From positions 7,428,501-7,492,500 of the forward strand of contig NZ_CP107783.1 of assembly GCF_036345255.1 (NCBI RefSeq): 64,000 bases of DNA, in the 5' to 3' direction. Shown piece by piece: positions 34,427 to 43,144 of the stretch. Both the position numbers and the translations under genes were made by a program. This DNA comes from Streptomyces sp. NBC_00569 (GTDB lineage Bacteria; Actinomycetota; Actinomycetes; Streptomycetales; Streptomycetaceae). Within the stretch, counting starts at the first letter, position 1. Each line of letters opens with the position of its first letter. The notes beneath the pieces are model-generated. The model had not been told where the DNA came from, ran no database searches, and saw nothing but the letters and a program-made list of their open reading frames with translations.

Positions 34427-34648
34427 TCAGCCCTCGTGGTCCCCGGACTCCCAGTCCTTCAGCGCGACGACATCCTTCAGAAAGCCGCGCACGCCGAGGA
34501 ACTGGGAGAGATGCTCGCGGTGTTCGTCGCACGCGAGCCACGTCTTGCGCCGCTCCGGCGTGTGCAGCTTCGGGTTGTTCCAGGCGAGCACCCAGACCGC
34601 GTCGACGCGGCAGCCCTTGGCGGAACAGATCGGGTTTTCGTCACTCAC
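34427..34648 (-). CDS. Small Cys/His-containing hypothetical protein
   Basis: The 73-residue protein starts MSDENPICSAKGCR and has CSAKGC near the N-terminus and CDEHREHL near 50, a CxxxxC...CxxH pattern consistent with one bound zinc. WVLAWNNPKLHTPERRKTW is a conserved-looking middle. GTG at 34648 gives this start; the open frame further upstream has no supporting site. It converges with moaA, with 9 bp between stop codons. Function is unknown; it looks like a compact zinc protein kept across actinomycetes. Confidence 0.7.
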   Translation of the reverse strand: MSDENPICSAKGCRVDAVWVLAWNNPKLHTPERRKTWLACDEHREHLSQFLGVRGFLKDVVALKDWESGDHEG

Positions 34649-34685
34649 AGGTACCGCCCCAAACACATACGCGCCCAAACAAAGG

Positions 34686-34723
34686 CGACGCCGAGCAGCC
34701 ACGGGGGGAGCTGCCCGGCGTCG
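34686..34723 (-). terminator. Hairpin between two small minus-strand genes
   Basis: CGACGCCG (34686-34693) pairs with CGGCGTCG (34716-34723), and GCAGC/GCTGC pair inside it. It lies downstream of the DUF3099 gene and upstream of the zinc protein gene. The AT-rich direct repeat GAGCTTT near 34810-34830 is also in this gap. Confidence 0.5.
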
Positions 34724-34844
34724 GTCCGTCGCTCCGACGGGGGATGCGGAGCGCGTACGAAGTATGTCATGGGGGACCGGCCGCCCGGCACCGGAACTAC
34801 ATGATTGATCTGAGCTTTTATTGAGCTTTGCGGATCGCCGGTGG

Positions 34845-35231
34845 TCAGCCGCGGTCACCGAAGTGATCACTCCGAGCGTCGTCGTGCGCGCCGGTGCTGT
34901 CCCGCGGAACGGACTCCGCGGAGGCGTCGGCGGCGGGCGGCGTGATCATCGGCCGCACGGGCGTGGTGACGAAGGTCGACGGCAGCGAACGGACGTTCTC
35001 CCGGCCCGCGTTGGCGATCACCACGGCGACGTAGGGGAGCAGCAGGCCGAGCACCAGGGCCACGATCGCCACCGGGCGTTCGACGTTCCACAGGGCCGCG
35101 CCGAGGATCACGGCGAGGGTGCGGACCGACATCGAGATGACATAGCGGCGCTGCCGGCCACGGACGTCGTCGGCGAGACTCTGCCTCGCCCCGGTGATCC
35201 GGAAGACCTCGCCGCTGCTCTGCTTCCGCAT
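34845..35231 (-). CDS. DUF3099 family membrane protein
   Basis: The 128-residue protein has a cytoplasmic head (MRKQSSGEVFRITGARQSLA), two transmembrane helices (SVRTLAVILGAALW and PVAIVALVLGLLLPYVAVVIA) and a charged tail with TPPAADASAE. RITGAR...GRQRRYV is the DUF3099 signature. The ATG at 35231 is chosen over longer frames. It is divergent from the GlsB-like gene, with 215 bp between starts. The function of the family is unknown. Confidence 0.8.
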   Translation of the reverse strand: MRKQSSGEVFRITGARQSLADDVRGRQRRYVISMSVRTLAVILGAALWNVERPVAIVALVLGLLLPYVAVVIANAGRENVRSLPSTFVTTPVRPMITPPAADASAESVPRDSTGAHDDARSDHFGDRG

Positions 35232-35446
35232 CACACACCACCACCTGCCTGCCATGCCGGACTCTCCCCGGTCCGGACTTCTTCCACGGTACGCCCGGCT
35301 TCCCTCGCGTTCGAGACCGGGGCGGGCCCGGCCTGTGCGTACGCGCTGCCCCGTACCGCGTACGGGTGCGCCCGACATGCGCTGTATGGCGGACAAGCCG
35401 AGACTGGGCGCAGATGCGCACAGCGCGCCACAGAGGAGGCGACGAC

Positions 35447-35722
35447 ATGAGCTGGTTGTGGGCGATCATCGTGGGTCTGGTGCTCGGACTGATCGCGAAG
35501 GCGATCCTGCCGGGCAAGCAGCAGATCCCTCTGTGGCTGACCGTGATCTTCGGAATCATCGGCAGCGTGCTGGGTAACACGGTCGCCACCTGGATCGGCG
35601 TCAACGACACCAAAGGCATCGACTGGACCCGCCACCTGCTCCAACTCGCCGGAGCCGTGCTCATCGTGTGGCTGGGAGACATGGCCTGGGTGGCCCTGCG
35701 ACGCAACAAACAGCGCGTCTGA
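35447..35722 (+). CDS. GlsB/YeaQ/YmgE family membrane protein
   Basis: The 91-residue protein has three short transmembrane helices: WLWAIIVGLVLGLIAKAILPG, LTVIFGIIGSVLGNTVATWIG and LAGAVLIVWLGDMAW. The first, with GLIAKAILPGKQ, is the transglycosylase-associated (YeaQ/GlsB) signature; members respond to stress. Streptomyces versions usually start MSWLWAIIVG as here. ATG at 35447 with GAGGAGG upstream. It ends in a long hairpin shared with convergent tyrS. Confidence 0.88.
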   Translation: MSWLWAIIVGLVLGLIAKAILPGKQQIPLWLTVIFGIIGSVLGNTVATWIGVNDTKGIDWTRHLLQLAGAVLIVWLGDMAWVALRRNKQRV

Positions 35723-35779
35723 GACAGCCGGAAGGGCGGCCACGCACCAGGTGCGCGGCCGCCCTTCCGGCTGTCTCAG
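35719..35779. terminator. Bidirectional terminator between GlsB-like gene and tyrS
   Basis: Arms 35719-35741 and 35757-35779 are perfect 23-bp inverted repeats, and the centre CGCAC/GTGCG (35743-35747, 35751-35755) extends the stem. The first arm includes the GlsB-like stop codon. The hairpin lies between convergent genes. Confidence 0.85.
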
Positions 35780-35801
35780 AGCGTGTTCGAAGACTGTGCG
35801 C

Positions 35802-37070
35802 TCAGGCGCTGACGACCTCGATCGCCGCCAGGTTCTTCTTGCCGCGGCGCAGCACGAGCCAGCGCCCGTGCAGCAGCTCGTCCGCGGCCGGCACCGCGTC
35901 CTCGGCGGCGACCTTCACGTTGTTCACGTACGCGCCGCCCTCCTTCACCGTGCGCCGGGCGGCCGACTTGCTCGCCACGAGACCGACCTCGGCGAGCAGG
36001 TCCACGACCGGGCCGAGCGCGTCGACCTTGGCGTGCGGCAGCTCGGACAGGGCGGCCGCCAGGGTCGCCTCGTCCAGCTCACCCAGGTCACCCTGCCCGA
36101 ACAGCGCCTTGGACGCGGCGATGACGGCGGCGCACTGGTCGGCGCCGTGCACCAGCGTCGTCAGCTCCTCGGCCAGGGCCCGCTGAGCGGTCCGCGCCTG
36201 CGGCCGCTCCTCGGTCTGCCGCTCCAGGTCCTCGATCTCCTCACGGGACTTGAAGCTGAAGATCCGCAGGAACTTGGACACATCGCGGTCGTCGGCGTTC
36301 AGCCAGAACTGGTAGAAGGCGTACGGGGTGGTCAGCTCGGCGTCGAGCCAGACCGTGCCGGACTCCGTCTTGCCGAACTTGGTGCCGTCCGCCTTGGTGA
36401 TCAACGGAGTGGCCAGCGCGTGCACCGACGCCTCGGGCTCGACCCGGTGGATCAGGTCGGTGCCCGCGGTGAGGTTTCCCCACTGGTCACTGCCGCCGGT
36501 CTGCAGCGTGCAGCCGTACCGACGGTTCAGCTGCATGAAGTCCATGCCCTGAAGGATCTGGTAGCTGAACTCGGTGTAGCTGATGCCCGCGTCGGAATTG
36601 AGCCGTCGGGAGACGGCCTCCTTGGCGATCATCTTGTTGACCCGGAAGTACTTGCCGATGTCCCGCAGGAAGTCGATCGCCGACAGACCCGAGGTCCAGT
36701 CCAGGTTGTTGACCATGCGGGCGGCGTACGGGCCCTCGAAGTCGAGGAACCGCTCGATCTGCCCGCGCAGCCGCTCGACCCACAGCGCCACCGTCTCCGG
36801 GGCGTTCAGCGTCCGCTCGGCGTTCGGCTTCGGGTCGCCGATCAGGCCGGTGGCCCCGCCGACCAGGCCCAGCGGGAGGTTCCCCGCGAGCTGGATGCGG
36901 CGCATGGTGAGGATCTGGACCAGGTTGCCGAGGTGGAGACTCGGCGCGGTCGGGTCGAACCCGCAATAGAACGTGAGGGGACCGTCCGCGAACGCCTTGC
37001 GCAATGCGTCCTCGTCAGTGGACAGGGCCAGCAGGCCGCGCCACTGAAGTTCGTCGACGATGTCCGTCAC
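35802..37070 (-). CDS. tyrS: Tyrosyl-tRNA synthetase
   Basis: The 422-residue class I enzyme charges tRNA-Tyr. FDPTAPSLHLGN (~38-49) is the HIGH-like motif, GGSDQWGNLTAG (~195) the tyrosine pocket, and KADGTKFGKT (~225-234) the KMSKS-like loop; the C-terminal ~80 residues form an S4 domain with RRTVKEGGAYVNN. GTG start with GAGGAG upstream. It follows the TldE gene by 52 bp, so it may be transcribed from the tldD-tldE promoter. The gap is too short for a T-box element. Confidence 0.95.
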   Translation of the reverse strand: MTDIVDELQWRGLLALSTDEDALRKAFADGPLTFYCGFDPTAPSLHLGNLVQILTMRRIQLAGNLPLGLVGGATGLIGDPKPNAERTLNAPETVALWVERLRGQIERFLDFEGPYAARMVNNLDWTSGLSAIDFLRDIGKYFRVNKMIAKEAVSRRLNSDAGISYTEFSYQILQGMDFMQLNRRYGCTLQTGGSDQWGNLTAGTDLIHRVEPEASVHALATPLITKADGTKFGKTESGTVWLDAELTTPYAFYQFWLNADDRDVSKFLRIFSFKSREEIEDLERQTEERPQARTAQRALAEELTTLVHGADQCAAVIAASKALFGQGDLGELDEATLAAALSELPHAKVDALGPVVDLLAEVGLVASKSAARRTVKEGGAYVNNVKVAAEDAVPAADELLHGRWLVLRRGKKNLAAIEVVSA

Positions 37071-37122
37071 GGTTCTCGTATCTCCTCGGATGACTTGGAT
37101 GCTGCCCGACCAGGTTACGGGG

Positions 37123-38517
37123 TCATACGCCCTGGCTGACCGAGCTCATGTTGAAGTCCGGCACCCGAAGGGCCGGCATCGCAGCCCTAGTGAACCAGTC
37201 GCTCCACTCCCTGGGCAGCGTCTTTTCCGTCCGTCCGGCCTCCACCGCGCGCCCCAGCAGGTCGACGGGCGACTCGTTGAACCGGAAGTTGTTCACCTCG
37301 CCCACCACCTCGCCGTCCTCCACGAGGTACACCCCGTCCCGGGTCAGACCGGTCAGCAGCAGCGTCGCCGGATCGACCTCACGGATGTACCAGAGGCAGG
37401 TCAGGAGCAGCCCGCGCCCGGTGGCCGCGACCATCTCGTCCAGGGAACGGTCCTCGCCCCCGTCCAGGATCAGGTTGTCGATCGCCGGCGCCACCGGGAG
37501 ACCGGTGAGGCCCGCGCTGTGCCGGGTCGTCGTCAGATGGGCCAGCTCGCCCTCGCGCACCCAGTCTGTCGCCGTCAGCGGCAGCCCGTTGTCGAACACG
37601 GAGGCGCTGTCGCCCGAGGCGTGCGCGAGGACGAACGGCGCCGACTCCAGGCCCGGCTCGTTCGGGTCGCTGCGCAGTGACAGCGGGAGCTCGGTCAGCC
37701 GCTCGCCGACGCGCGTGCCGCCGCCCGGCCTGCTGAAGACGGTCCGGCCCTCGGCGGCGTCCCGGGCCGCGGACGACCACAGCTGGTAGATCAGCAGGTC
37801 GGCGACCGCGGTCGGCGGCAGCAGCGTCTCGTAACGGCCCGCGGGCAGCTCGATGCGGCGGCGCGCCCAGTCGAGGCGCTGCGCCAGCTCGGCGTCGAGC
37901 GCGCCCGGGTCGACGTCCTTGAAGTCGCGCGTCGAGCGCCCCGCCCAGGCCGAGCGCGTCCGGTCCGGGGACTTCGCGTTCACCTCCAGCGTCCCGTTCG
38001 GCTGGTCGTGGCGCAGGCGCAGGCCCGTCGACGTACCGAGATAGCTGGAGACGAGCTCGTGGTTGGCGAAGCCGTACAGCTCACGCCCTCCCGCGCGGGC
38101 GCGGGCGAACGACTCGCCCAGGGCCGGGGCGAAGTCCGCGAAGACGGCCGACGAGGTCTCGGCGGGCGCGTCCGTGAAGTCGGGGGAGTGCGGCATTCCG
38201 GAGACCAGCGGCCCGGCGTCCTCGGCGGGCGCCGCGCCCCGGGCGGCGGCCTCGGCGGCCCGCACCAGCGGTTCGAGGTCGTCCGTGGTCACGGCCGAGC
38301 GGGAGACGACCCCGGAGGCCGTGCCCTCCTTGCCGTCGACGGTGGCGATGACCGTGAGGGTGCGCCCGCGCGTGACTCCGTTCGTCGTGAGCGCGTTGCC
38401 CGCCCAGCGCAGATTGGCGGTGGACTGCTCGTCGGCGATGACCACGCAGCCGTCGGCCGTGGACAGTTCGAGGGCACGCTCGACGATCTCGTGCGGCTTG
38501 TTCGTACGAGGACTCAT
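37123..38517 (-). CDS. TldE/PmbA family protein (metallopeptidase partner)
   Basis: The 464-residue protein has the U62 family fold but no HExxxH zinc motif, as for TldE/PmbA, the non-catalytic partner of TldD. VARAGGRELYGFANHELVSSYLGTST (core GFANHELVSSYLG) around 140-160 and the late NLILDGGEDRSLDEMV are typical. In E. coli TldD-TldE matures microcin B17 and degrades CcdA; in actinomycetes such pairs mostly have unknown targets. ATG at 38517 is used; a GTG at 38526 overlaps the TldD stop. It is coupled to tldD and lies before tyrS. Confidence 0.87.
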   Translation of the reverse strand: MSPRTNKPHEIVERALELSTADGCVVIADEQSTANLRWAGNALTTNGVTRGRTLTVIATVDGKEGTASGVVSRSAVTTDDLEPLVRAAEAAARGAAPAEDAGPLVSGMPHSPDFTDAPAETSSAVFADFAPALGESFARARAGGRELYGFANHELVSSYLGTSTGLRLRHDQPNGTLEVNAKSPDRTRSAWAGRSTRDFKDVDPGALDAELAQRLDWARRRIELPAGRYETLLPPTAVADLLIYQLWSSAARDAAEGRTVFSRPGGGTRVGERLTELPLSLRSDPNEPGLESAPFVLAHASGDSASVFDNGLPLTATDWVREGELAHLTTTRHSAGLTGLPVAPAIDNLILDGGEDRSLDEMVAATGRGLLLTCLWYIREVDPATLLLTGLTRDGVYLVEDGEVVGEVNNFRFNESPVDLLGRAVEAGRTEKTLPREWSDWFTRAAMPALRVPDFNMSSVSQGV

Positions 38518-38522
38518 AGGGC

Positions 38523-40046
38523 TCACCGTCCGGCCTCCTGCGTGGTGTTCAGAATGTTCACGCCCTTGAAGAGGGCGGACGGGCAGCCGTGCGACACCGC
38601 AGCGACCTGCCCCGGCTGGGCCTTTCCGCAGTTGAACGCGCCGCCCAGTACGTACGTCTGCGGGCCGCCGACCGCCGCCATCGAACCCCAGAAGTCGGTG
38701 GTCGTGGCCTGGTAGGCGACGTCGCGCAGCTGCCCGGCGAGCCGGCCGTTCTCGATGCGGTAGAACCGCTGCCCCGTGAACTGGAAGTTGTAGCGCTGCA
38801 TGTCGATCGACCAGGAACGGTCGCCCACGACGTAGATGCCGCGGTCGACGCCCCCGATCAGGTCCTCGGTCGACAGGCCGCCCGGGTCCGGCTGGAGCGA
38901 CACGTTCGCCATCCGCTGGACGGGCACATGGCCGGGGGAGTCCGCGTACGCGCAGCCGTTCGACCGGTCGAAGCCCGTCAGCTTCGCGATGCGGCGGTCC
39001 AGCTGATAGCCGACGAGCGTCCCGTCCCTGACCAGGTCCCAGGACTGCCCCGCCACGCCCTCGTCGTCGTACCCGATGGTCGCGAGGCCGTGCTCGGCGG
39101 TGCGGTCACCCGTCACGTTCATGATCTCGGAGCCGTACCTGAGCTTGCCGAGCTGGTCGAACGTGGCGAAGGACGTGCCCGCGTACGCCGCCTCGTAGCC
39201 GAGCGCCCGGTCCAGCTCGGTCGCGTGGCCGATGGACTCGTGGATGGTCAGCCACAGGTTGGACGGGTCGACCACCAGGTCGTACAGGCCCGCCTCGACG
39301 CTGGGCGCCCGCATCTTCTCGGCGAGCAGCTCCGGGATCTCGGCCAGCTCGCGGTCCCAGTCCCAGCCGGTCCCGGTGAGGTACTCCCAGCCCCGGCCCA
39401 CCGGTGGCGCAAGCGTCCGCATGGAATCGAACTCGCCGCTCGAACCGTCCACGGCGACCGCCGTCAGCTGCGGATGCAGCCGCACCCGCTGCTGCGTCGT
39501 CACCGTCCCCGCCGTATCGGCGTAGAACTTGTTCTCGTGCACGGTGAGCAGCGAGGCGTCCACATGGTCGACGCCGTTCGCACCGAGCAGCCGAGCACTC
39601 CAGTCGGCGAGCAGCCCGGCCTTCTCCTCGTCCGGCACGGCGAACGGATCGATCTCGTACGAGGACACCCACGTCCGGTCCTCGTGCACCGGCTCGGCGG
39701 CCAGCTCCACTCTCTCGTCCGAACCCGCGGCCTTGATCACCTGTGCCGACAGCTTCGCCATCGCGACGGCCTGCGACGCCACCTTCGCGGCCGCGTCCAT
39801 CGTCAGATCCACGCCCGACGCGAAGCCCCATGTGCCGCCGTGTACGACGCGCACCGCGTACCCGAGGTCCGTGGTGTCCGACGAGCCCGCGGGCCGCGCG
39901 TCCCGCAGCCGCCGCTCCGCGCTGCGCACCCGCTCCATGCGGAAGTCCGCGTGGTCGGCGCCGAGAGCCCGCGCGCGGGCCAGCGCGGCATCGGCGAGGG
40001 CCCGCAGCGGCAGCGCCGTGAAGGCTTCATCGATCGAATGGGGCAC
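38523..40046 (-). CDS. TldD family zinc metallopeptidase
   Basis: The 507-residue protein contains TIHESIGHATELDRALGYE (~243-261), the HExxxH zinc motif of TldD. DPSNLWLTIHES before it and the later VQRMANVSLQPDPGG complete the family signature. It should form a heterodimer with the downstream TldE and cut unfolded or peptide substrates. GTG at 40046 with GGGAG upstream. The 244 bp up to fabG hold both promoters. Whether a local peptide is processed is unknown; no RiPP precursor was seen nearby. Confidence 0.9.
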   Translation of the reverse strand: MPHSIDEAFTALPLRALADAALARARALGADHADFRMERVRSAERRLRDARPAGSSDTTDLGYAVRVVHGGTWGFASGVDLTMDAAAKVASQAVAMAKLSAQVIKAAGSDERVELAAEPVHEDRTWVSSYEIDPFAVPDEEKAGLLADWSARLLGANGVDHVDASLLTVHENKFYADTAGTVTTQQRVRLHPQLTAVAVDGSSGEFDSMRTLAPPVGRGWEYLTGTGWDWDRELAEIPELLAEKMRAPSVEAGLYDLVVDPSNLWLTIHESIGHATELDRALGYEAAYAGTSFATFDQLGKLRYGSEIMNVTGDRTAEHGLATIGYDDEGVAGQSWDLVRDGTLVGYQLDRRIAKLTGFDRSNGCAYADSPGHVPVQRMANVSLQPDPGGLSTEDLIGGVDRGIYVVGDRSWSIDMQRYNFQFTGQRFYRIENGRLAGQLRDVAYQATTTDFWGSMAAVGGPQTYVLGGAFNCGKAQPGQVAAVSHGCPSALFKGVNILNTTQEAGR

Positions 40047-40290
40047 GGATGTTCTCCCTGCTGTCGGAGGCGCTGTCGCCAGAGCTGTCAGGAGCCTCGG
40101 GCACCGGCCGCTCCCGGGTACGGGCACCGGTCAGCCCCGATCATGTCGCGTCGGCGGGCCCCGCGGCCACACTTTTCTGTAGGGACCCGACAGCGACTGT
40201 CCGGCGCCACTGTCGGTGGTCGATTCTCCGTATCCAGGGCGGTACCGATAGGTTTTCGAGGTACCAGACCGCTATCGAAAGGGTGATCCG

Positions 40291-41007
40291 TTGAGCCGCT
40301 CGGTTCTCGTCACCGGAGGAAACCGGGGCATCGGCCTCGCCATCGCCCGTGCGTTCGCCGACGCCGGCGACAAGGTCGCGATCACGTACCGCTCGGGCGA
40401 CGCCGCCGAGCTGGAGAAGGCCGGCTTCCTCGCCGTCAAGTGCGACATCACCGACAGCGAGCAGGTGGAGCAGGCCTACAAGGAGATCGAGGAGAAGCAC
40501 GGTCCCGTCGAGGTCCTCGTGGCCAACGCCGGCGTCACCAAGGACCAGCTCCTCATGCGCATGTCCGAGGACGACTTCACGTCGGTCCTCGACACCAACC
40601 TCACCGGCACCTTCCGGGTCGTGAAGCGTGCCAACCGCGGCATGCTGCGCGCCAAGAAGGGCCGCGTCGTACTCATCTCCTCCGTGGTCGGCCTGCTCGG
40701 CTCCGCGGGACAGGCGAACTACGCCGCGTCGAAGGCGGGTCTGGTCGGTTTCGCGCGCTCCCTGGCCCGTGAGCTCGGGTCGCGCAACCTCACTTTCAAC
40801 GTCGTCGCGCCCGGTTTCGTCGACACCGACATGACCAAGGCGCTCACCGACGAGCAGCGCGAGGGCATCGTGAAGCAGGTGCCCCTCGGCCGCTACGCGC
40901 AGCCCGAGGAGATCGCCGCGACGGTGCGGTTCCTCGCCTCGGACGACGCCTCGTACATCACTGGAGCCGTCATTCCCGTCGACGGCGGATTGGGCATGGG
41001 TCACTGA
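40291..41007 (+). CDS. fabG: 3-oxoacyl-ACP reductase FabG
   Basis: The 238-residue SDR reduces 3-oxoacyl-ACP with NADPH in fatty-acid elongation. VTGGNRGIGLAIARAFADAG (~7-26) is the cofactor loop, NAGVT (~79), then SSVVGLLGSAGQANYAASKAG gives Ser, Tyr and Lys. The start is a rare TTG at 40291 (MSRSVLVTGG). The gene lies 5 bp before fabI, like the fabG1-inhA pair of actinomycetes. Two GGTACC repeats lie upstream (near 40240-40262) and CGATAG/CTATCG pair around them, possibly an operator. Confidence 0.93.
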   Translation: MSRSVLVTGGNRGIGLAIARAFADAGDKVAITYRSGDAAELEKAGFLAVKCDITDSEQVEQAYKEIEEKHGPVEVLVANAGVTKDQLLMRMSEDDFTSVLDTNLTGTFRVVKRANRGMLRAKKGRVVLISSVVGLLGSAGQANYAASKAGLVGFARSLARELGSRNLTFNVVAPGFVDTDMTKALTDEQREGIVKQVPLGRYAQPEEIAATVRFLASDDASYITGAVIPVDGGLGMGH

Positions 41008-41012
41008 TCACC

Positions 41013-41780
41013 ATGAGCGGAATTCTCGAGGGCAAGCGCGTCCTGATCACCGGTGTGCTGATGGAGTCCTCCATCGCCTTCCACGCCGCGAAGCTGGCCC
41101 AGGAGCAGGGTGCGGAGATCATCCTCACCGCGTTCCCGCGGCCCACGCTGACCGAGCGCATTGCCAAGAAGCTCCCCAAGCCCACCAAGGTCATCGAGCT
41201 CGACGTCACCAACGACGAGCACCTCGGCCGCCTCGCCGAGATCGTCGGCGAGGAGCTCGGCGGCCTCGACGGCGTCGTGCACTCCATCGGCTTCGCGCCG
41301 CAGGACGCCCTCGGCGGCAACTTCCTCAACACCCCGTTCGAGTCGGTCGCCACGGCCATGCACGTCTCCGCCTTCTCCCTGAAGTCGCTGACCATGGCCT
41401 GCCTGCCGCTGATGCAGAACGGCGGCTCGGTCGTCGGCCTCACCTTCGACGCCCAGTACGCCTGGCCGCAGTACGACTGGATGGGCCCGGCCAAGGCCGC
41501 CCTCGAGGCCACCAACCGGTACCTCGCGCGTGACCTCGGCAAGCAGAACGTCCGCTCGAACCTCATCTCGGCCGGCCCGATCGGCTCCATGGCCGCCAAG
41601 TCCATCCCGGGCTTCGGCGAGCTGGCCGCCGTCTGGGACGACCGCGCTCCGCTGGAGTGGGACCTCAAGGACCCGGAGCCGGCGGGCAAGGGCATCGTCG
41701 CCCTGCTGAGCGACTGGTTCCCGAAGACCACCGGCGAGATCATCCACGTCGACGGCGGTCTGCACGCGATCGGCGCCTGA
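41013..41780 (+). CDS. fabI: Enoyl-ACP reductase FabI (InhA-like)
   Basis: The 255-residue protein does the last step of each elongation cycle. ILEGKRVLITGVLMESSIAFHAAKLAQEQGAE (core ITGVLMESSIAFH) is the InhA/FabI cofactor loop, and QYDWMGPAKAAL contains the Tyr-x6-Lys active site. QPDALGG-like substrate loop reads FAPQDALGGNFL. NADH is the expected donor. ATG 5 bp after fabG, so the two are one operon. This enzyme is the target class for triclosan and isoniazid in related organisms. Confidence 0.95.
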   Translation: MSGILEGKRVLITGVLMESSIAFHAAKLAQEQGAEIILTAFPRPTLTERIAKKLPKPTKVIELDVTNDEHLGRLAEIVGEELGGLDGVVHSIGFAPQDALGGNFLNTPFESVATAMHVSAFSLKSLTMACLPLMQNGGSVVGLTFDAQYAWPQYDWMGPAKAALEATNRYLARDLGKQNVRSNLISAGPIGSMAAKSIPGFGELAAVWDDRAPLEWDLKDPEPAGKGIVALLSDWFPKTTGEIIHVDGGLHAIGA

Positions 41781-41933
41781 TCACCCGTACGTGGCCGACG
41801 CCCCGTTCCCCGCACTGCGCGGGGGGCGGGGCGTCACCCGTTCGGCCCACCGGCCGGGCGGGTGCATGGGGTGGGCACGCAGGCTGAGAAGGCGTTCGTT
41901 CCCCCTCTCCCGTACGGCCGAGGAGGTCCCTTT

Positions 41934-42311
41934 GTGCGCCTTTTCCAGCGCAGTGCCCAGGTACTCGCAGCTTTCGTACTCCTCTTCGCGGTGCCGTACG
42001 ACGCCGCTTCCCGGCCCGCCCGGACCGCGCCCCACGCGCGCGTGGCGGACGGCGGGGACGACCGCGGGACCGAGCCCTTCGGGGCGGACTGCCGGGTGAC
42101 CGTCTCCGGTTCGGACGTGACGGCGTACTGCCACAACCCGTATCCGGCGACCGACGCGGTCAGCCTCCACGTCGAGTGCGACCGCTGGTGGGACATAGAC
42201 AGCGACGGCGGGCAGGTTCCGGCCGAGGCCGCCGAGACCGTGCGGCTCACCGGCCGGTGCTGGAAAGAGGTCAGCTCGGCCTGGATCAGCCACGCCAAGG
42301 TCGACGGCTGA
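41934..42311 (+). CDS. Small secreted protein with four cysteines
   Basis: The 125-residue protein starts at a GTG with GAGGAGG just upstream, then RLFQRSAQVLAAFVLLFAVPYDAASRPART, a signal peptide. The mature part (~95 residues) has four Cys (GADCRV, TAYCHN, VECDRW, GRCWKE), enough for two disulfides, and a beta-rich, Asp/Val-rich sequence. No family was recognised. The longer frame from 41862 lacks a site. It is isolated between fabI and the convergent GntR gene. Confidence 0.72.
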   Translation: MRLFQRSAQVLAAFVLLFAVPYDAASRPARTAPHARVADGGDDRGTEPFGADCRVTVSGSDVTAYCHNPYPATDAVSLHVECDRWWDIDSDGGQVPAEAAETVRLTGRCWKEVSSAWISHAKVDG

Positions 42312-42333
42312 GCGCCGCGCCCGGGCTTTTCGG

Positions 42334-43017
42334 CTACTGAGTGGCGGACGGGATCGGCAGGCACAGGAACGGATAGCGCGCCGCCTCGGCGGCGGCCGCC
42401 TCCGCGTCACCGATCCGGATCGCCTCGAGCAGACCCCTGTGGTCCATGTGGTTCTCGGGCGTCAGCTCCTCGCCCACATCCACGCGCAGGACGTCCCGCA
42501 GGACCTCACCGAGGTCCGCGTACATGGCCGTCATGACGTCGTTGTGCGACGCGGCCACGACCGCCAGGTGGAAGGTCGCGTCGGCGGTCACGAACGCCTC
42601 CGCGTCGCCCGACGCCCAGGCGTCCTCGCGGCGCACCATCAGCGCGTCGAGCTGCTTGAGGTCGCGTTCGGTACGACGCTGCGCGGCGAGGCTCGCGGCG
42701 CTGGACTCCAGCGTCGAGCGCAGCTCGGCGATGTGCCGGGGGTCGGCGTCGGCGAACCTGCGCTGCATCACGCCCGCCAGCTCGCTGGTCGCGACGACGT
42801 AGGTGCCCGACCCCTGCCGGATGTCGAGCAGGCCGTTGTGGGCGAGTGCGCGCACGGCCTCGCGCACCGTGTTGCGCGCGACGCCGAGCTGCTCGACCAG
42901 TTCGGGCTCGGTCGGGATGCGGGAGCCCACCGGCCACTCGCCCGACGAGATCTGGGCGCGCAGCTCGGCGATGACCTGTTCGGAGAGAGCCGAGCGCCTG
43001 GGGGAGGTCAGCGGCAT
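42334..43017 (-). CDS. FadR-type GntR family regulator
   Basis: The 227-residue protein has an N-terminal GntR winged helix (VGSRIPTEPELVEQLGVARN, core IPTEPELVEQLGVARNTVREA) and a C-terminal FCD domain, with the ATFHLAVVAASHN stretch and late H residues that bind metal or ligand in FadR-type proteins. It is divergent from an MFS transporter over 127 bp holding two overlapping palindromes. It probably represses that transporter until a carboxylate ligand is present. ATG at 43017. Confidence 0.86.
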   Translation of the reverse strand: MPLTSPRRSALSEQVIAELRAQISSGEWPVGSRIPTEPELVEQLGVARNTVREAVRALAHNGLLDIRQGSGTYVVATSELAGVMQRRFADADPRHIAELRSTLESSAASLAAQRRTERDLKQLDALMVRREDAWASGDAEAFVTADATFHLAVVAASHNDVMTAMYADLGEVLRDVLRVDVGEELTPENHMDHRGLLEAIRIGDAEAAAAEAARYPFLCLPIPSATQ

Positions 43018-43104
43018 GACGGTCCTTGGTGCGATGTCCGGGGCGAACCGGGGCGGGCAGAAACGGGCGCGGGCGGGGTGACCGCGCCAAGTGTGACGCA
43101 ATCC

Positions 43105-43131
43105 GATTGGACACCCAATCATCCCATGATT
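43105..43131. promoter_or_regulatory. Overlapping palindromes, candidate GntR operator
   Basis: GATTGG-ACAC-CCAATC (43105-43120) and AATCAT-CCC-ATGATT (43117-43131) are both perfect and overlap by four bases. They lie just before the -10 of the MFS gene, where a repressor would block RNA polymerase. Confidence 0.6.
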
Positions 43132-43132
43132 C

Positions 43133-43138
43133 TAAGAT
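43133..43138 (+). promoter_or_regulatory. Minus-10 element, leaderless MFS transporter gene
   Basis: TAAGAT fits TANNNT and is followed by six bases and the ATG at 43145. No Shine-Dalgarno sequence is present. Confidence 0.55.
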
Positions 43139-43144
43139 GGGGTC

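Noticed and set aside
37071..37122. T-box element upstream of tyrS
   Set aside because: Only 52 bp separate tyrS from the preceding gene, too little for a T-box, and no specifier or antiterminator sequence is seen.
38523..40046. TldD/TldE as evidence for a local peptide-antibiotic cluster
   Set aside because: No precursor peptide, cyclase or export gene was found nearby; the pair is common as housekeeping genes.
40140..40290. FapR- or FasR-type operator before fabG
   Set aside because: GGTACC repeats and CGATAG/CTATCG pairs are visible, but none matches a known fatty-acid regulator site well enough to name.
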